A DNA stretch of 64,000 bases, taken from the NCBI GenBank assembly GCA_964057225.1, contig OZ059894.1:4526001-4590000 (forward strand), given 5' to 3'. Of the stretch, positions 13,319 through 24,565 are shown piece after piece. Under the pieces are notes generated by a model. The model worked only from the letters and a program-made list of their open reading frames with translations, ran no database searches and was not told the DNA's origin. Each line of letters opens with the position of its first letter. Within the stretch, counting starts at the first letter, position 1. Origin of the DNA: Auanema rhodensis. Lineage: Eukaryota > Nematoda > Chromadorea > Rhabditida > Rhabditidae. Position numbers and translations under genes: made by a program.

Positions 13319-13326
13319 ATCCGGAT
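13319..13326. other. ATCCGGAT palindrome in GATCCGG-type tails (representative)
   Basis: The G-to-C change at monomer position 339 creates the 8-bp palindrome ATCCGGAT (337-344). The first copy is at about 8407 and it is frequent afterwards, mostly with TATCAAG tails. It contains a CpG within CCGG. Confidence 0.6.
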
Positions 13327-14026
13327 TTTTAAGCTGCGTCGATCTGTGTTATCAGATTTGCGCTAGCTTAAAAATGCACCGAGATATCAACTGATATAAG
13401 TTCACACTTATATCCTCGATTTTCACCCTGAAGAATTAATTTTTTCGTTGAATAACATTGTCCATCGTCTTTGCCTTGAAAAATGGAATCTAAAAACATC
13501 TACTTTCTGCTAAATTATTTTGAAATTTTTCGAAAAAATTTTTGTCAAAATGTTTTTGGAAGCAATGTTGAGTGTACATGGAAACTCAACATACACTAAT
13601 GCATCATTTTTCAAACGATCATAACTAATTTTTGTATCAAGCGTTTTTTAATGTAGTATAGTGCATTCGATCCGGATTTTTAAGCTGCGTCGATCTGTGT
13701 TATCAGATTTGCGCTAGCTTAAAAATGCACTGAGATATCAACTGATATAAGTTCACACTTATATCCTCGATTTTCACCCTGAAGAATTAATTTTTTCGTT
13801 GAATAACATTGTCCATCGTCTTTGCCTTGAAAAAAGGAATCTAAAAACATCTACTTTTTGCTAAATTATTTTGAAATTTTTCGAAAAAATTTTTGTCAAA
13901 ATGTTTTTGGAAGCAATGTTGAGTGTACATGGAAACTCAACATACACTAATGCATCATTTTTCAAACGATCATAACTAATTTTTGTATTAAGCGTTCTTC
14001 AATGTAGTATAGTGCATTCGATGCGG

Positions 14027-14077
14027 ATTTTTAAGCTGCGTCGATCTGTGTTATCAGATTTGCGCTAGCTTAAAAAT
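14027..14077. other. 11-bp inverted repeat across the monomer junction (representative)
   Basis: ATTTTTAAGCT (monomer positions 343 to 2 of the next copy) is perfectly complementary to AGCTTAAAAAT (32-42), with a 29-nt spacer. With one bulged T the stem can extend by GCG/CGC. A smaller 5-bp dyad sits in the spacer. It is present in most monomers. In the seven junctions with TTTTTTAGC, the A-to-T change at 349 unpairs one position. A cruciform or dyad binding site is possible but unproven. Confidence 0.75.
14044..14059. other. ATCTG/CAGAT dyad (representative)
   Basis: Five-bp arms flank a 6-nt loop, at monomer positions 9-13 and 20-24, nested inside the 11-bp junction dyad. Monomers at 6319-8424 change A23 to G or T and lose one pair. 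Monomers starting CTGCGTCCATC keep the arms. Confidence 0.6.
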
Positions 14078-14085
14078 GCACCGAG

Positions 14086-14099
14086 ATATCAACTGATAT
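14086..14099. other. ATATCA/TGATAT dyad (representative)
   Basis: ATATCAACTGATAT has 6-bp arms around two central bases (monomer positions 51-64), next to GATATC at 50-55. The T64G change in GATAGAAG monomers removes the outermost pair. Confidence 0.65.
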
Positions 14100-14116
14100 A
14101 AGTTCACACTTATATC
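14095..14116. other. 8-bp inverted repeat GATATAAG/CTTATATC (representative)
   Basis: Perfect 8-bp arms at monomer positions 60-67 and 74-81, with a 6-nt TTCACA loop. It shares five bases with the preceding dyad, so the two folds are mutually exclusive. GATAGAAG monomers have one mismatch in the stem, as do the CACCTATATCC monomers at 4213 and 5266. Confidence 0.75.
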
Positions 14117-14180
14117 CTCGATTTTCACCCTGAAGAATTAATTTTTTCGTTGAATAACATTGTCCATCGTCTTTGCCTTG

Positions 14181-14259
14181 AAAAATGGAATCTAAAAACA
14201 TCTACTTTTTGCTAAATTATTTTGAAATTTTTCGAAAAAATTTTTGTCAAAATGTTTTT
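14181..14259. other. A/T-tract series, predicted curved DNA (representative)
   Basis: Runs of four or more A or T are centred near monomer positions 148, 161, 173, 186, 195, 205 and 215, a spacing of about 9-13 bp. Tracts spaced near the 10.5-bp helical repeat are known to bend DNA. The segment includes the 12-bp palindrome TTTTTCGAAAAA (193-204). Curvature is inferred, not measured. Confidence 0.5.
14228..14239. other. Palindrome TTTTTCGAAAAA (representative)
   Basis: A perfect 12-bp palindrome centred on CG at monomer positions 193-204. Rare variants change the centre: TTTTTTGAAAA (13- and 16-numbered monomers at 4213 and 5266, and 58615 and 60721) and TTTTTCAAAAAA (about 23706, 26865, 28974). 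Confidence 0.75.
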
Positions 14260-14266
14260 GGAAGCA

Positions 14267-14299
14267 ATGTTGAGTGTACATGGAAACTCAACATACACT
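14267..14299. other. Overlapping dyads ATGTTGAG/CTCAACAT and AGTGTA/TACACT (representative)
   Basis: The first has 8-bp perfect arms with a 12-nt loop (monomer positions 232-239 and 252-259). The second has 6-bp arms (238-243 and 259-264) that overlap both arms of the first, so only one can form at a time. The sequence is almost invariant in the array. The main exceptions are GTTTAGTG monomers, where G237 becomes T and one pair of the first stem is lost, and rare GCGATG, GCTATG or GTATATGG changes. Confidence 0.75.
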
Positions 14300-14364
14300 A
14301 ATGCATCATTTTTCAAACGATCATAACTAATTTTTGTATTAAGCGTTTCTCAATGTAGTATAGT

Positions 14365-14375
14365 GCATTCGATGC
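14365..14375. other. GCAT/ATGC dyad in GATGCGG-type tails (representative)
   Basis: GCATTCGATGC has 4-bp arms around TCG at monomer positions 330-340. It is present only in monomers with GATGCGG. Monomers with GATCCGG lose it and gain a different palindrome. Confidence 0.5.
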
Positions 14376-15790
14376 GGATTTTTAAGCTGCGTCGATCTGT
14401 GTTATCAGATTTGCGCTAGCTTAAAAATGCACCGAGATATCAACTGATATAAGTTCACACTTATATCCTCGATTTTCACCCTGAAGAATTAATTTTTTCG
14501 TTGAATAACATTGTCCATCGTCTTTGCCTTGAAAAATGGAATCTAAAAACATCTACTTTTTGCTAAATTATTTTGAAATTTTTCGAAAAAATTTTTGTCA
14601 AAATGTTTTTGGAAGCAATGTTGAGTGTACATGGAAACTCAACATACACTAATGCATCATTTTTCAAACGATCATAACTAATTTTTGTATTAAGCGTTCT
14701 TCAATGTAGTATAGTGCATTCGATGCGGATTTTTAAGCTGCGTCGATCTGTGTTATCAGATTTGCGCTAGCTTAAAAATGCACCGAGATATCAACTGATA
14801 TAAGTTCACACTTATATCCTCGATTTTCACCCTGAAGAATTAATTTTTTCGTTGAATAACATTGTCCATCGTCTTTGCCTTGAAAAAAGGAATCTAAAAA
14901 CATCTACTTTTTGCTAAATTATTTTGAAATTTTTCGAAAAAATTTTTGTCAAAATGTTTTTGGAAGCAATGTTGAGTGTACATGGAAACTCAACATACAC
15001 TAATGCATCATTTTTCAAACGATCATAACTAATTTTTGTATCAAGCGTTTCTTAATGTAGTATAGTGCATTCGATCCGGATTTTTAAGCTGCGTCGATCT
15101 GTGTTATCAGATTTGCGCTAGCTTAAAAATGCACCGAGATATCAACTGATATAAGTTCACACTTATATCCTCGATTTTCACCCTGAAGAATTAATTTTTT
15201 CGTTGAATAACATTGTCCATCGTCTTTGCCTTGAAAAAAGGAATCTAAAAACATCTACTTTTTGCTAAATTATTTTGAAATTTTTCGAAAAAATTTTTGT
15301 CAAAATGTTTTTGGAAGCAATGTTGAGTGTACATGGAAACTCAACATACACTAATGCATCATTTTTCAAACGATCATAACTAATTTTTGTATTAAGCGTT
15401 CTTCAATGTAGTATAGTGCATTCGAAGCGGATTTTTAAGCTGCGTCGATCTGTGTTATCAGATTTGCGCTAGCTTAAAAATGCACCGAGATATCAACTGA
15501 TATAAGTTCACACTTATATCCTCGATTTTCACCCTGAAGAATTAATTTTTTCGTTGAATAACATTGTCCATCGTCTTTGCCTTGAAAAAAGGAATTTAAA
15601 AACATCTACTTTTTGCTAAATTATTTTGAAATTTTTCGAAAAAATTTTTGTCAAAATGTTTTTGGAAGCAATGTTGAGTGTACATGGAAACTCAACATAC
15701 ACTAATGCATCATTTTTCAAACGATCATAACTAATTTTTGTATCAAGCGTTTCTTAATGTAGTATAGTGCATTCGATCCGGATTTTTAAG

Positions 15791-16843
15791 CTGCGTCGAT
15801 CTGTGTTATCAGATTTGCGCTAGCTTAAAAATGCACCGAGATATCAACTGATATAAGTTCACACTTATATCCTCGATTTTCACCCTGAAGAATTAATTTT
15901 TTCGTTGAATAACATTGTCCATCGTCTTTGCCTTGAAAAATGGAATCTAAAAACATCTACTTTTTGCTAAATTATTTTGAAATTTTTCGAAAAAATTTTT
16001 GTCAAAATGTTTTTGGAAGCAATGTTGAGTGTACATGGAAACTCAACATACACTAATGCATCATTTTTCAAACGATCATAACTAATTTTTGTATTAAGCG
16101 TTCTTCAATGTAGTATAGTGCATTCGATGCGGATTTTTAAGCTGCGTCGATCTGTGTTATCAGATTTGCGCTAGCTTAAAAATGCACCGAGATATCAACT
16201 GATATAAGTTCACACTTATATCCTCGATTTTCACCCTGAAGAATTAATTTTTTCGTTGAATAACATTGTCCATCGTCTTTGCCTTGAAAAAAGGAATTTA
16301 AAAACATCTACTTTTTGCTAAATTATTTTGAAATTTTTCGAAAAAATTTTTGTCAAAATGTTTTTGGAAGCAATGTTGAGTGTACATGGAAACTCAACAT
16401 ACACTAATGCATCATTTTTCAAACGATCATAACTAATTTTTGTATCAAGCGTTTCTTAATGTAGTATAGTGCATTCGATCCGGATTTTTAAGCTGCGTCG
16501 ATCTGTGTTATCAGATTTGCGCTAGCTTAAAAATGCACCGAGATATCAACTGATATAAGTTCACACTTATATCCTCGATTTTCACCCTGAAGAATTAATT
16601 TTTTCGTTGAATAACATTGTCCATCGTCTTTGCCTTGAAAAAAGGAATTTAAAAACATCTACTTTTTGCTAAATTATTTTGAAATTTTTCGAAAAAATTT
16701 TTGTCAAAATGTTTTTGGAAGCAATGTTGAGTGTACATGGAAACTCAACATACACTAATGCATCATTTTTCAAACGATCATAACTAATTTTTGTATCAAG
16801 CGTTTCTTAATGTAGTATAGTGCATTCGATCCGGATTTTTAAG
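15791..16843. repeat. 3-mer run, unit 1 (1,053 bp)
   Basis: The three monomers are one AAATGG/GTTCTTCAATG/GATGCGG type followed by two GGAATTT/GTTTCTTAATG/GATCCGG types. The same order repeats in the next 1,053 bp. The two GGAATTT monomers look like copies of each other. Confidence 0.8.
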
Positions 16844-17896
16844 CTGCGTCGATCTGTGTTATCAGATTTGCGCTAGCTTAAAAATGCACCGAGATATCAA
16901 CTGATATAAGTTCACACTTATATCCTCGATTTTCACCCTGAAGAATTAATTTTTTCGTTGAATAACATTGTCCATCGTCTTTGCCTTGAAAAATGGAATC
17001 TAAAAACATCTACTTTTTGCTAAATTATTTTGAAATTTTTCGAAAAAATTTTTGTCAAAATGTTTTTGGAAGCAATGTTGAGTGTACATGGAAACTCAAC
17101 ATACACTAATGCATCATTTTTCAAACGATCATAACTAATTTTTGTATTAAGCGTTCTTCAATGTAGTATAGTGCATTCGATGCGGATTTTTAAGCTGCGT
17201 CGATCTGTGTTATCAGATTTGCGCTAGCTTAAAAATGCACCGAGATATCAACTGATATAAGTTCACACTTATATCCTCGATTTTCACCCTGAAGAATTAA
17301 TTTTTTCGTTGAATAACATTGTCCATCGTCTTTGCCTTGAAAAAAGGAATTTAAAAACATCTACTTTTTGCTAAATTATTTTGAAATTTTTCGAAAAAAT
17401 TTTTGTCAAAATGTTTTTGGAAGCAATGTTGAGTGTACATGGAAACTCAACATACACTAATGCATCATTTTTCAAACGATCATAACTAATTTTTGTATCA
17501 AGCGTTTCTTAATGTAGTATAGTGCATTCGATCCGGATTTTTAAGCTGCGTCGATCTGTGTTATCAGATTTGCGCTAGCTTAAAAATGCACCGAGATATC
17601 AACTGATATAAGTTCACACTTATATCCTCGATTTTCACCCTGAAGAATTAATTTTTTCGTTGAATAACATTGTCCATCGTCTTTGCCTTGAAAAAAGGAA
17701 TTTAAAAACATCTACTTTTTGCTAAATTATTTTGAAATTTTTCGAAAAAATTTTTGTCAAAATGTTTTTGGAAGCAATGTTGAGTGTACATGGAAACTCA
17801 ACATACACTAATGCATCATTTTTCAAACGATCATAACTAATTTTTGTATCAAGCGTTTCTTAATGTAGTATAGTGCATTCGATCCGGATTTTTAAG
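16844..17896. repeat. 3-mer run, unit 2 (1,053 bp)
   Basis: It repeats 15791-16843 at every diagnostic site I checked. The series then continues at 17897 with the first type and one GGAATTT monomer, whose tail is CGTTTCTCAATG with GATCCGG instead of CTTAATG, so the third unit is broken. Confidence 0.8.
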
Positions 17897-20800
17897 CTGC
17901 GTCGATCTGTGTTATCAGATTTGCGCTAGCTTAAAAATGCACCGAGATATCAACTGATATAAGTTCACACTTATATCCTCGATTTTCACCCTGAAGAATT
18001 AATTTTTTCGTTGAATAACATTGTCCATCGTCTTTGCCTTGAAAAATGGAATCTAAAAACATCTACTTTTTGCTAAATTATTTTGAAATTTTTCGAAAAA
18101 ATTTTTGTCAAAATGTTTTTGGAAGCAATGTTGAGTGTACATGGAAACTCAACATACACTAATGCATCATTTTTCAAACGATCATAACTAATTTTTGTAT
18201 TAAGCGTTCTTCAATGTAGTATAGTGCATTCGATGCGGATTTTTAAGCTGCGTCGATCTGTGTTATCAGATTTGCGCTAGCTTAAAAATGCACCGAGATA
18301 TCAACTGATATAAGTTCACACTTATATCCTCGATTTTCACCCTGAAGAATTAATTTTTTCGTTGAATAACATTGTCCATCGTCTTTGCCTTGAAAAAAGG
18401 AATTTAAAAACATCTACTTTTTGCTAAATTATTTTGAAATTTTTCGAAAAAATTTTTGTCAAAATGTTTTTGGAAGCAATGTTGAGTGTACATGGAAACT
18501 CAACATACACTAATGCATCATTTTTCAAACGATCATAACTAATTTTTGTATCAAGCGTTTCTCAATGTAGTATAGTGCATTCGATCCGGATTTTTAAGCT
18601 GCGTCGATCTGTGTTATCAGATTTGCGCTAGCTTAAAAATGCACCGAGATATCAACTGATATAAGTTCACACTTATATCCTCGATTTTCACCCTGAAGAA
18701 TTAATTTTTTCGTTGAATAACATTGTCCATCGTCTTTGCCTTGAAAAATGGAATCTAAAAACATCTACTTTTTGCTAAATTATTTTGAAATTTTTCGAAA
18801 AAATTTTTGTCAAAATGTTTTTGGAAGCAATGTTGAGTGTACATGGAAACTCAACATACACTAATGCATCATTTTTCAAACGATCATAACTAATTTTTGT
18901 ATTAAGCGTTCTTCAATGTAGTATAGTGCATTCGATGCGGATTTTTAAGCTGCGTCGATCTGTGTTATCAGATTTGCGCTAGCTTAAAAATGCACCGAGA
19001 TATCAACTGATATAAGTTCACACTTATATCCTCGATTTTCACCATGAAGAATTAATTTTTTCGTTGAATAACATTGTCCATCGTCTTTGCCTTGAAAAAA
19101 GGAATTTAAAAACATCTACTTTTTGCTAAATTATTTTGAAATTTTTCGAAAAAATTTTTGTCAAAATGTTTTTGGAAGCAATGTTGAGTGTACATGGAAA
19201 CTCAACATACACTAATGCATCATTTTTCAAACGATCATAACTAATTTTTGTATCAAGCGTTTCTTAATGTAGTATAGTGCATTCGATCCGGATTTTTAAG
19301 CTGCGTCGATCTGTGTTATCAGATTTGCGCTAGCTTAAAAATGCACCGAGATATCAACTGATATAAGTTCACACTTATATCCTCGATTTTCACCCTGAAG
19401 AATTAATTTTTTCGTTGAATAACATTGTCCATCGTCTTTGCCTTGAAAAATGGAATCTAAAAACATCTACTTTTTGCTAAATTATTTTGAAATTTTTCGA
19501 AAAAATTTTTGTCAAAATGTTTTTGGAAGCAATGTTGAGTGTACATGGAAACTCAACATACACTAATGCATCATTTTTCAAACGATCATAACTAATTTTT
19601 GTATTAAGCGTTCTTCAATGTAGTATAGTGCATTCGATGCGGATTTTTAAGCTGCGTCGATCTGTGTTATCAGATTTGCGCTAGCTTAAAAATGCACCGA
19701 GATATCAACTGATATAAGTTCACACTTATATCCTCGATTTTCACCCTGAAGAATTAATTTTTTCGTTGAATAACATTGTCCATCGTCTTTGCCTTGAAAA
19801 AAGGAATTTAAAAACATCTACTTTTTGCTAAATTATTTTGAAATTTTTCGAAAAAATTTTTGTCAAAATGTTTTTGGAAGCAATGTTGAGTGTACATGGA
19901 AACTCAACATACACTAATGCATCATTTTTCAAACGATCATAACTAATTTTTGTATCAAGCGTTTCTCAATGTAGTATAGTGCATTCGATCCGGATTTTTA
20001 AGCTGCGTCGATCTGTGTTATCAGATTTGCGCTAGCTTAAAAATGCACCGAGATATCAACTGATATAAGTTCACACTTATATCCTCGATTTTCACCCTGA
20101 AGAATTAATTTTTTCGTTGAATAACATTGTCCATCGTCTTTGCCTTGAAAAATGGAATCTAAAAACATCTACTTTTTGCTAAATTATTTTGAAATTTTTC
20201 GAAAAAATTTTTGTCAAAATGTTTTTGGAAGCAATGTTGAGTGTACATGGAAACTCAACATACACTAATGCATCATTTTTCAAACGATCATAACTAATTT
20301 TTGTATCAAGCGTTTCTCAATGTAGTATAGTGCATTCGATCCGGATTTTTAAGCTGCGTCGATCTGTGTTATCAGATTTGCGCTAGCTTAAAAATGCACC
20401 GAGATATCAACTGATATAAGTTCACACTTATATCCTCGATTTTCACCCTGAAGAATTAATTTTTTCGTTGAATAACATTGTCCATCGTCTTTGCCTTGAA
20501 AAATGGAATCTAAAAACATCTACTTTTTGCTAAATTATTTTGAAATTTTTCGAAAAAATTTTTGTCAAAATGTTTTTGGAAGCAATGTTGAGTGTACATG
20601 GAAACTCAACATACACTAATGCATCATTTTTCAAACGATCATAACTAATTTTTGTATTAAGCGTTCTTCAATGTAGTATAGTGCATTCGATGCGGATTTT
20701 TAAGCTGCGTCGATCTGTGTTATCAGATTTGCGCTAGCTTAAAAATGCACCGAGATATCAACTGATATAAGTTCACACTTATATCCTCGATTTTCACCAT

Positions 20801-21406
20801 GAAGAATTAATTTTTTCGTTGAATAACATTGTCCATCGTCTTTGCCTTGAAAAAAGGAATTTAAAAACATCTACTTTTTGCTAAATTATTTTGAAATTTT
20901 TCGAAAAAATTTTTGTCAAAATGTTTTTGGAAGCAATGTTGAGTGTACATGGAAACTCAACATACACTAATGCATCATTTTTCAAACGATCATAACTAAT
21001 TTTTGTATCAAGCGTTTCTTAATGTAGTATAGTGCATTCGATCCGGATTTTTAAGCTGCGTCGATCTGTGTTATCAGATTTGCGCTAGCTTAAAAATGCA
21101 CCGAGATATCAACTGATATAAGTTCACACTTATATCCTCGATTTTCACCCTGAAGAATTAATTTTTTCGTTGAATAACATTGTCCATCGTCTTTGCCTTG
21201 AAAAAAGGAATTTAAAAACATCTACTTTTTGCTAAATTATTTTGAAATTTTTCGAAAAAATTTTTGTCAAAATGTTTTTGGAAGCAATGTTGAGTGTACA
21301 TGGAAACTCAACATACACTAATGCATCATTTTTCAAACGATCATAACTAATTTTTGTATCAAGCGTTTCTTAATGTAGTATAGTGCATTCGATCCGGATT
21401 TTTAAG

Positions 21407-23823
21407 CTGCGTCGATCTGTGTTATCAGATTTGCGCTAGCTTAAAAATGCACCGAGATATCAACTGATATAAGTTCACACTTATATCCTCGATTTTCACC
21501 CTGAAGAATTAATTTTTTCGTTGAATAACATTGTCCATCGTCTTTGCCTTGAAAAATGGAATCTAAAAACATCTACTTTTTGCTAAATTATTTTGAAATT
21601 TTTCGAAAAAATTTTTGTCAAAATGTTTTTGGAAGCAATGTTGAGTGTACATGGAAACTCAACATACACTAATGCATCATTTTTCAAACGATCATAACTA
21701 ATTTTTGTATTAAGCGTTCTTCAATGTAGTATAGTGCATTCGATGCGGATTTTTAAGCTGCGTCGATCTGTGTTATCAGATTTGCGCTAGCTTAAAAATG
21801 CACCGAGATATCAACTGATATAAGTTCACACTTATATCCTCGATTTTCACCCTGAAGAATTAATTTTTTCGTTGAATAACATTGTCCATCGTCTTTGCCT
21901 TGAAAAAAGGAATTTAAAAACATCTACTTTTTGCTAAATTATTTTGAAATTTTTCGAAAAAATTTTTGTCAAAATGTTTTTGGAAGCAATGTTGAGTGTA
22001 CATGGAAACTCAACATACACTAATGCATCATTTTTCAAACGATCATAACTAATTTTTGTATCAAGCGTTTCTTAATGTAGTATAGTGCATTCGATCCGGA
22101 TTTTTAAGCTGCGTCGATCTGTGTTATCAGATTTGCGCTAGCTTAAAAATGCACCGAGATATCAACTGATATAAGTTCACACTTATATCCTCGATTTTCA
22201 CCCTGAAGAATTAATTTTTTCGTTGAATAACATTGTCCATCGTCTTTGCCTTGAAAAATGGAATCTAAAAACATCTACTTTTTGCTAAATTATTTTGAAA
22301 TTTTTCGAAAAAATTTTTGTCAAAATGTTTTTGGAAGCAATGTTGAGTGTACATGGAAACTCAACATACACTAATGCATCATTTTTCAAACGATCATAAC
22401 TAATTTTTGTATCAAGCGTTTTTTAATGTAGTATAGTGCATTCGATCCGGATTTTTAAGCTGCGTCGATCTGTGTTATCAGATTTGCGCTAGCTTAAAAA
22501 TGCACCGAGATATCAACTGATATAAGTTCACACTTATATCCTCGATTTTCACCCTGAAGAATTAATTTTTTCGTTGAATAACATTGTCCATCGTCTTTGC
22601 CTTGAAAAAAGGAATCTAAAAACATCTACTTTTTGCTAAATTATTTTGAAATTTTTCGAAAAAATTTTTGTCAAAATGTTTTTGGAAGCAATGTTGAGTG
22701 TACATGGAAACTCAACATACACTAATGCATCATTTTTCAAACGATCATAACTAATTTTTGTTTTAAGCGTTTTTCAATGTAGTATAGTGCATTCGATGCG
22801 GATTTTTAAGCTGCGTCGATCTGTGTTATCAGATTTGCGCTAGCTTAAAAATGCACCGAGATATCAACTGATATAAGTTCACACTTATATCCTCGATTTT
22901 CACCCTGAAGAATTAATTTTTTCGTTGAATAACATTGTCCATCGTCTTTGCCTTGAAAAATGGAATCTAAAAACATCTACTTTTTGCTAAATTATTTTGA
23001 AATTTTTCGAAAAAATTTTTGTCAAAATGTTTTTGGAAGCAATGTTGAGTGTACATGGAAACTCAACATACACTAATGCATCATTTTTCAAACGATCATA
23101 ACTAATTTTTGTATTAAGCGTTCTTCAATGTAGTATAGTGCATTCGATGCGGATTTTTAAGCTGCGTCGATCTGTGTTATCAGATTTGCGCTAGCTTAAA
23201 AATGCACCGAGATATCAACTGATATAAGTTCACACTTATATCCTCGATTTTCACCCTGGAGAATTAATTTTTTCGTTGAATAACATTGTCCATCGTCTTT
23301 GCCTTGAAAAAAGGAATCTAAAAACATCTACTTTTTGCTAAATTATTTTGAAATTTTTCGAAAAAATTTTTGTCAAAATGTTTTTGGAAGCAATGTTGAG
23401 TGTACATGGAAACTCAACATACACTAATGCATCATTTTTCAAACGATCATAACTAATTTTTGTATCAAGCGTTTCTTAATGTAGTATAGTGCATTCGATC
23501 CGGATTTTTAAGCTGCGTCGATCTGTGTTATCAGATTTGCGCTAGCTTAAAAATGCACCGAGATATCAACTGATATAAGTTCACACTTATATCCTCGATT
23601 TTCACCCTGAAGAATTAATTTTTTCGTTGAATAACATTGTCCATCGTCTTTGCCTTGAAAAAAGGAATCTAAAAACATCTACTTTTTGCTAAATTATTTT
23701 GAAATTTTTCAAAAAAATTTTTGTCAAAATGTTTTTGGAAGCAATGTTGAGTGTACATGGAAACTCAACATACACTAATGCATCATTTTTCAAACGATCA
23801 TAACTAATTTTTGTATCAAGCGT
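21407..23823. repeat. Long duplication, copy 1 (offset 3,159 bp = 9 monomers)
   Basis: Seven monomers carry a distinctive order of states: AAATGG with GTTCTTC; GGAATTT; the CGTTTTTTAATG tail; TGTTTTAAGCG with TTTTTCAATG (about 22760); AAATGG with GTTCTTC; CACCCTGGAG (about 23255); and TTTTTCAAAAAA (about 23706). The same order occurs 3,159 bp downstream. Similarity ends inside the last monomer, near position 310, where the tail types differ. Confidence 0.85.
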
Positions 23824-24565
23824 TTCTTAATGTAGTATAGTGCATTCGATCCGGATTTTTAAGCTGCGTCGATCTGTGTTATCAGATTTGCGCTAGCTTA
23901 AAAATGCACCGAGATATCAACTGATATAAGTTCACACTTATATCCTCGATTTTCACCCTGAAGAATTAATTTTTTCGTTGAATAACATTGTCCATCGTCT
24001 TTGCCTTGAAAAATGGAATCTAAAAACATCTACTTTTTGCTAAATTATTTTGAAATTTTTCGAAAAAATTTTTGTCAAAATGTTTTTGGAAGCAATGTTG
24101 AGTGTACATGGAAACTCAACATACACTAATGCATCATTTTTCAAACGATCATAACTAATTTTTGTATCAAGCGTTTTTTAATGTAGTATAGTGCATTCGA
24201 TCCGGATTTTTAAGCTGCGTCGATCTGTGTTATCAGATTTGCGCTAGCTTAAAAATGCACCGAGATATCAACTGATATAAGTTCACACTTATATCCTCGA
24301 TTTTCACCCTGAAGAATTAATTTTTTCGTTGAATAACATTGTCCATCGTCTTTGCCTTGAAAAAAGGAATCTAAAAACATCTACTTTTTGCTAAATTATT
24401 TTGAAATTTTTCGAAAAAATTTTTGTCAAAATGTTTTTGGAAGCAATGTTGAGTGTACATGGAAACTCAACATACACTAATGCATCATTTTTCAAACGAT
24501 CATAACTAATTTTTGTATTAAGCGTTTCTCAATGTAGTATAATGCATTCGATGCGGATTTTTAAG

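Larger units (their letters stand above)
14036..14386. repeat. Representative satellite monomer (351 bp)
   Basis: This copy carries the common state at nearly all variable sites and serves as the reference for monomer positions used here. Position 1 is the c of ctgcgtcgat, a phase chosen because the window opens there; it has no biological meaning. Conserved landmarks are an NheI-type GCTAGC at 29-34, an EcoRV-type GATATC at 50-55, TTTTTCGAAAAA at 193-204, the ATGTTGAG/CTCAACAT pair at 232-259, ATGCAT at 266-271 and a variable tail at about 305-349. The two halves show no evident similarity to each other, so the monomer does not look like a recent dimer. Confidence 0.95.

Noticed and set aside
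14146-14161. Possible CENP-B box at TTCGTTGAATAAC
   Set aside because: TTCGTTG and one further A agree with the left part of the mammalian CENP-B box, but the essential CGGG half is absent (ACAT instead). A seven-base match is not enough.
14036-14386. Monomer as an ancient dimer of about 175 bp
   Set aside because: The two halves share only short A/T-rich words; no consistent alignment is visible by eye.
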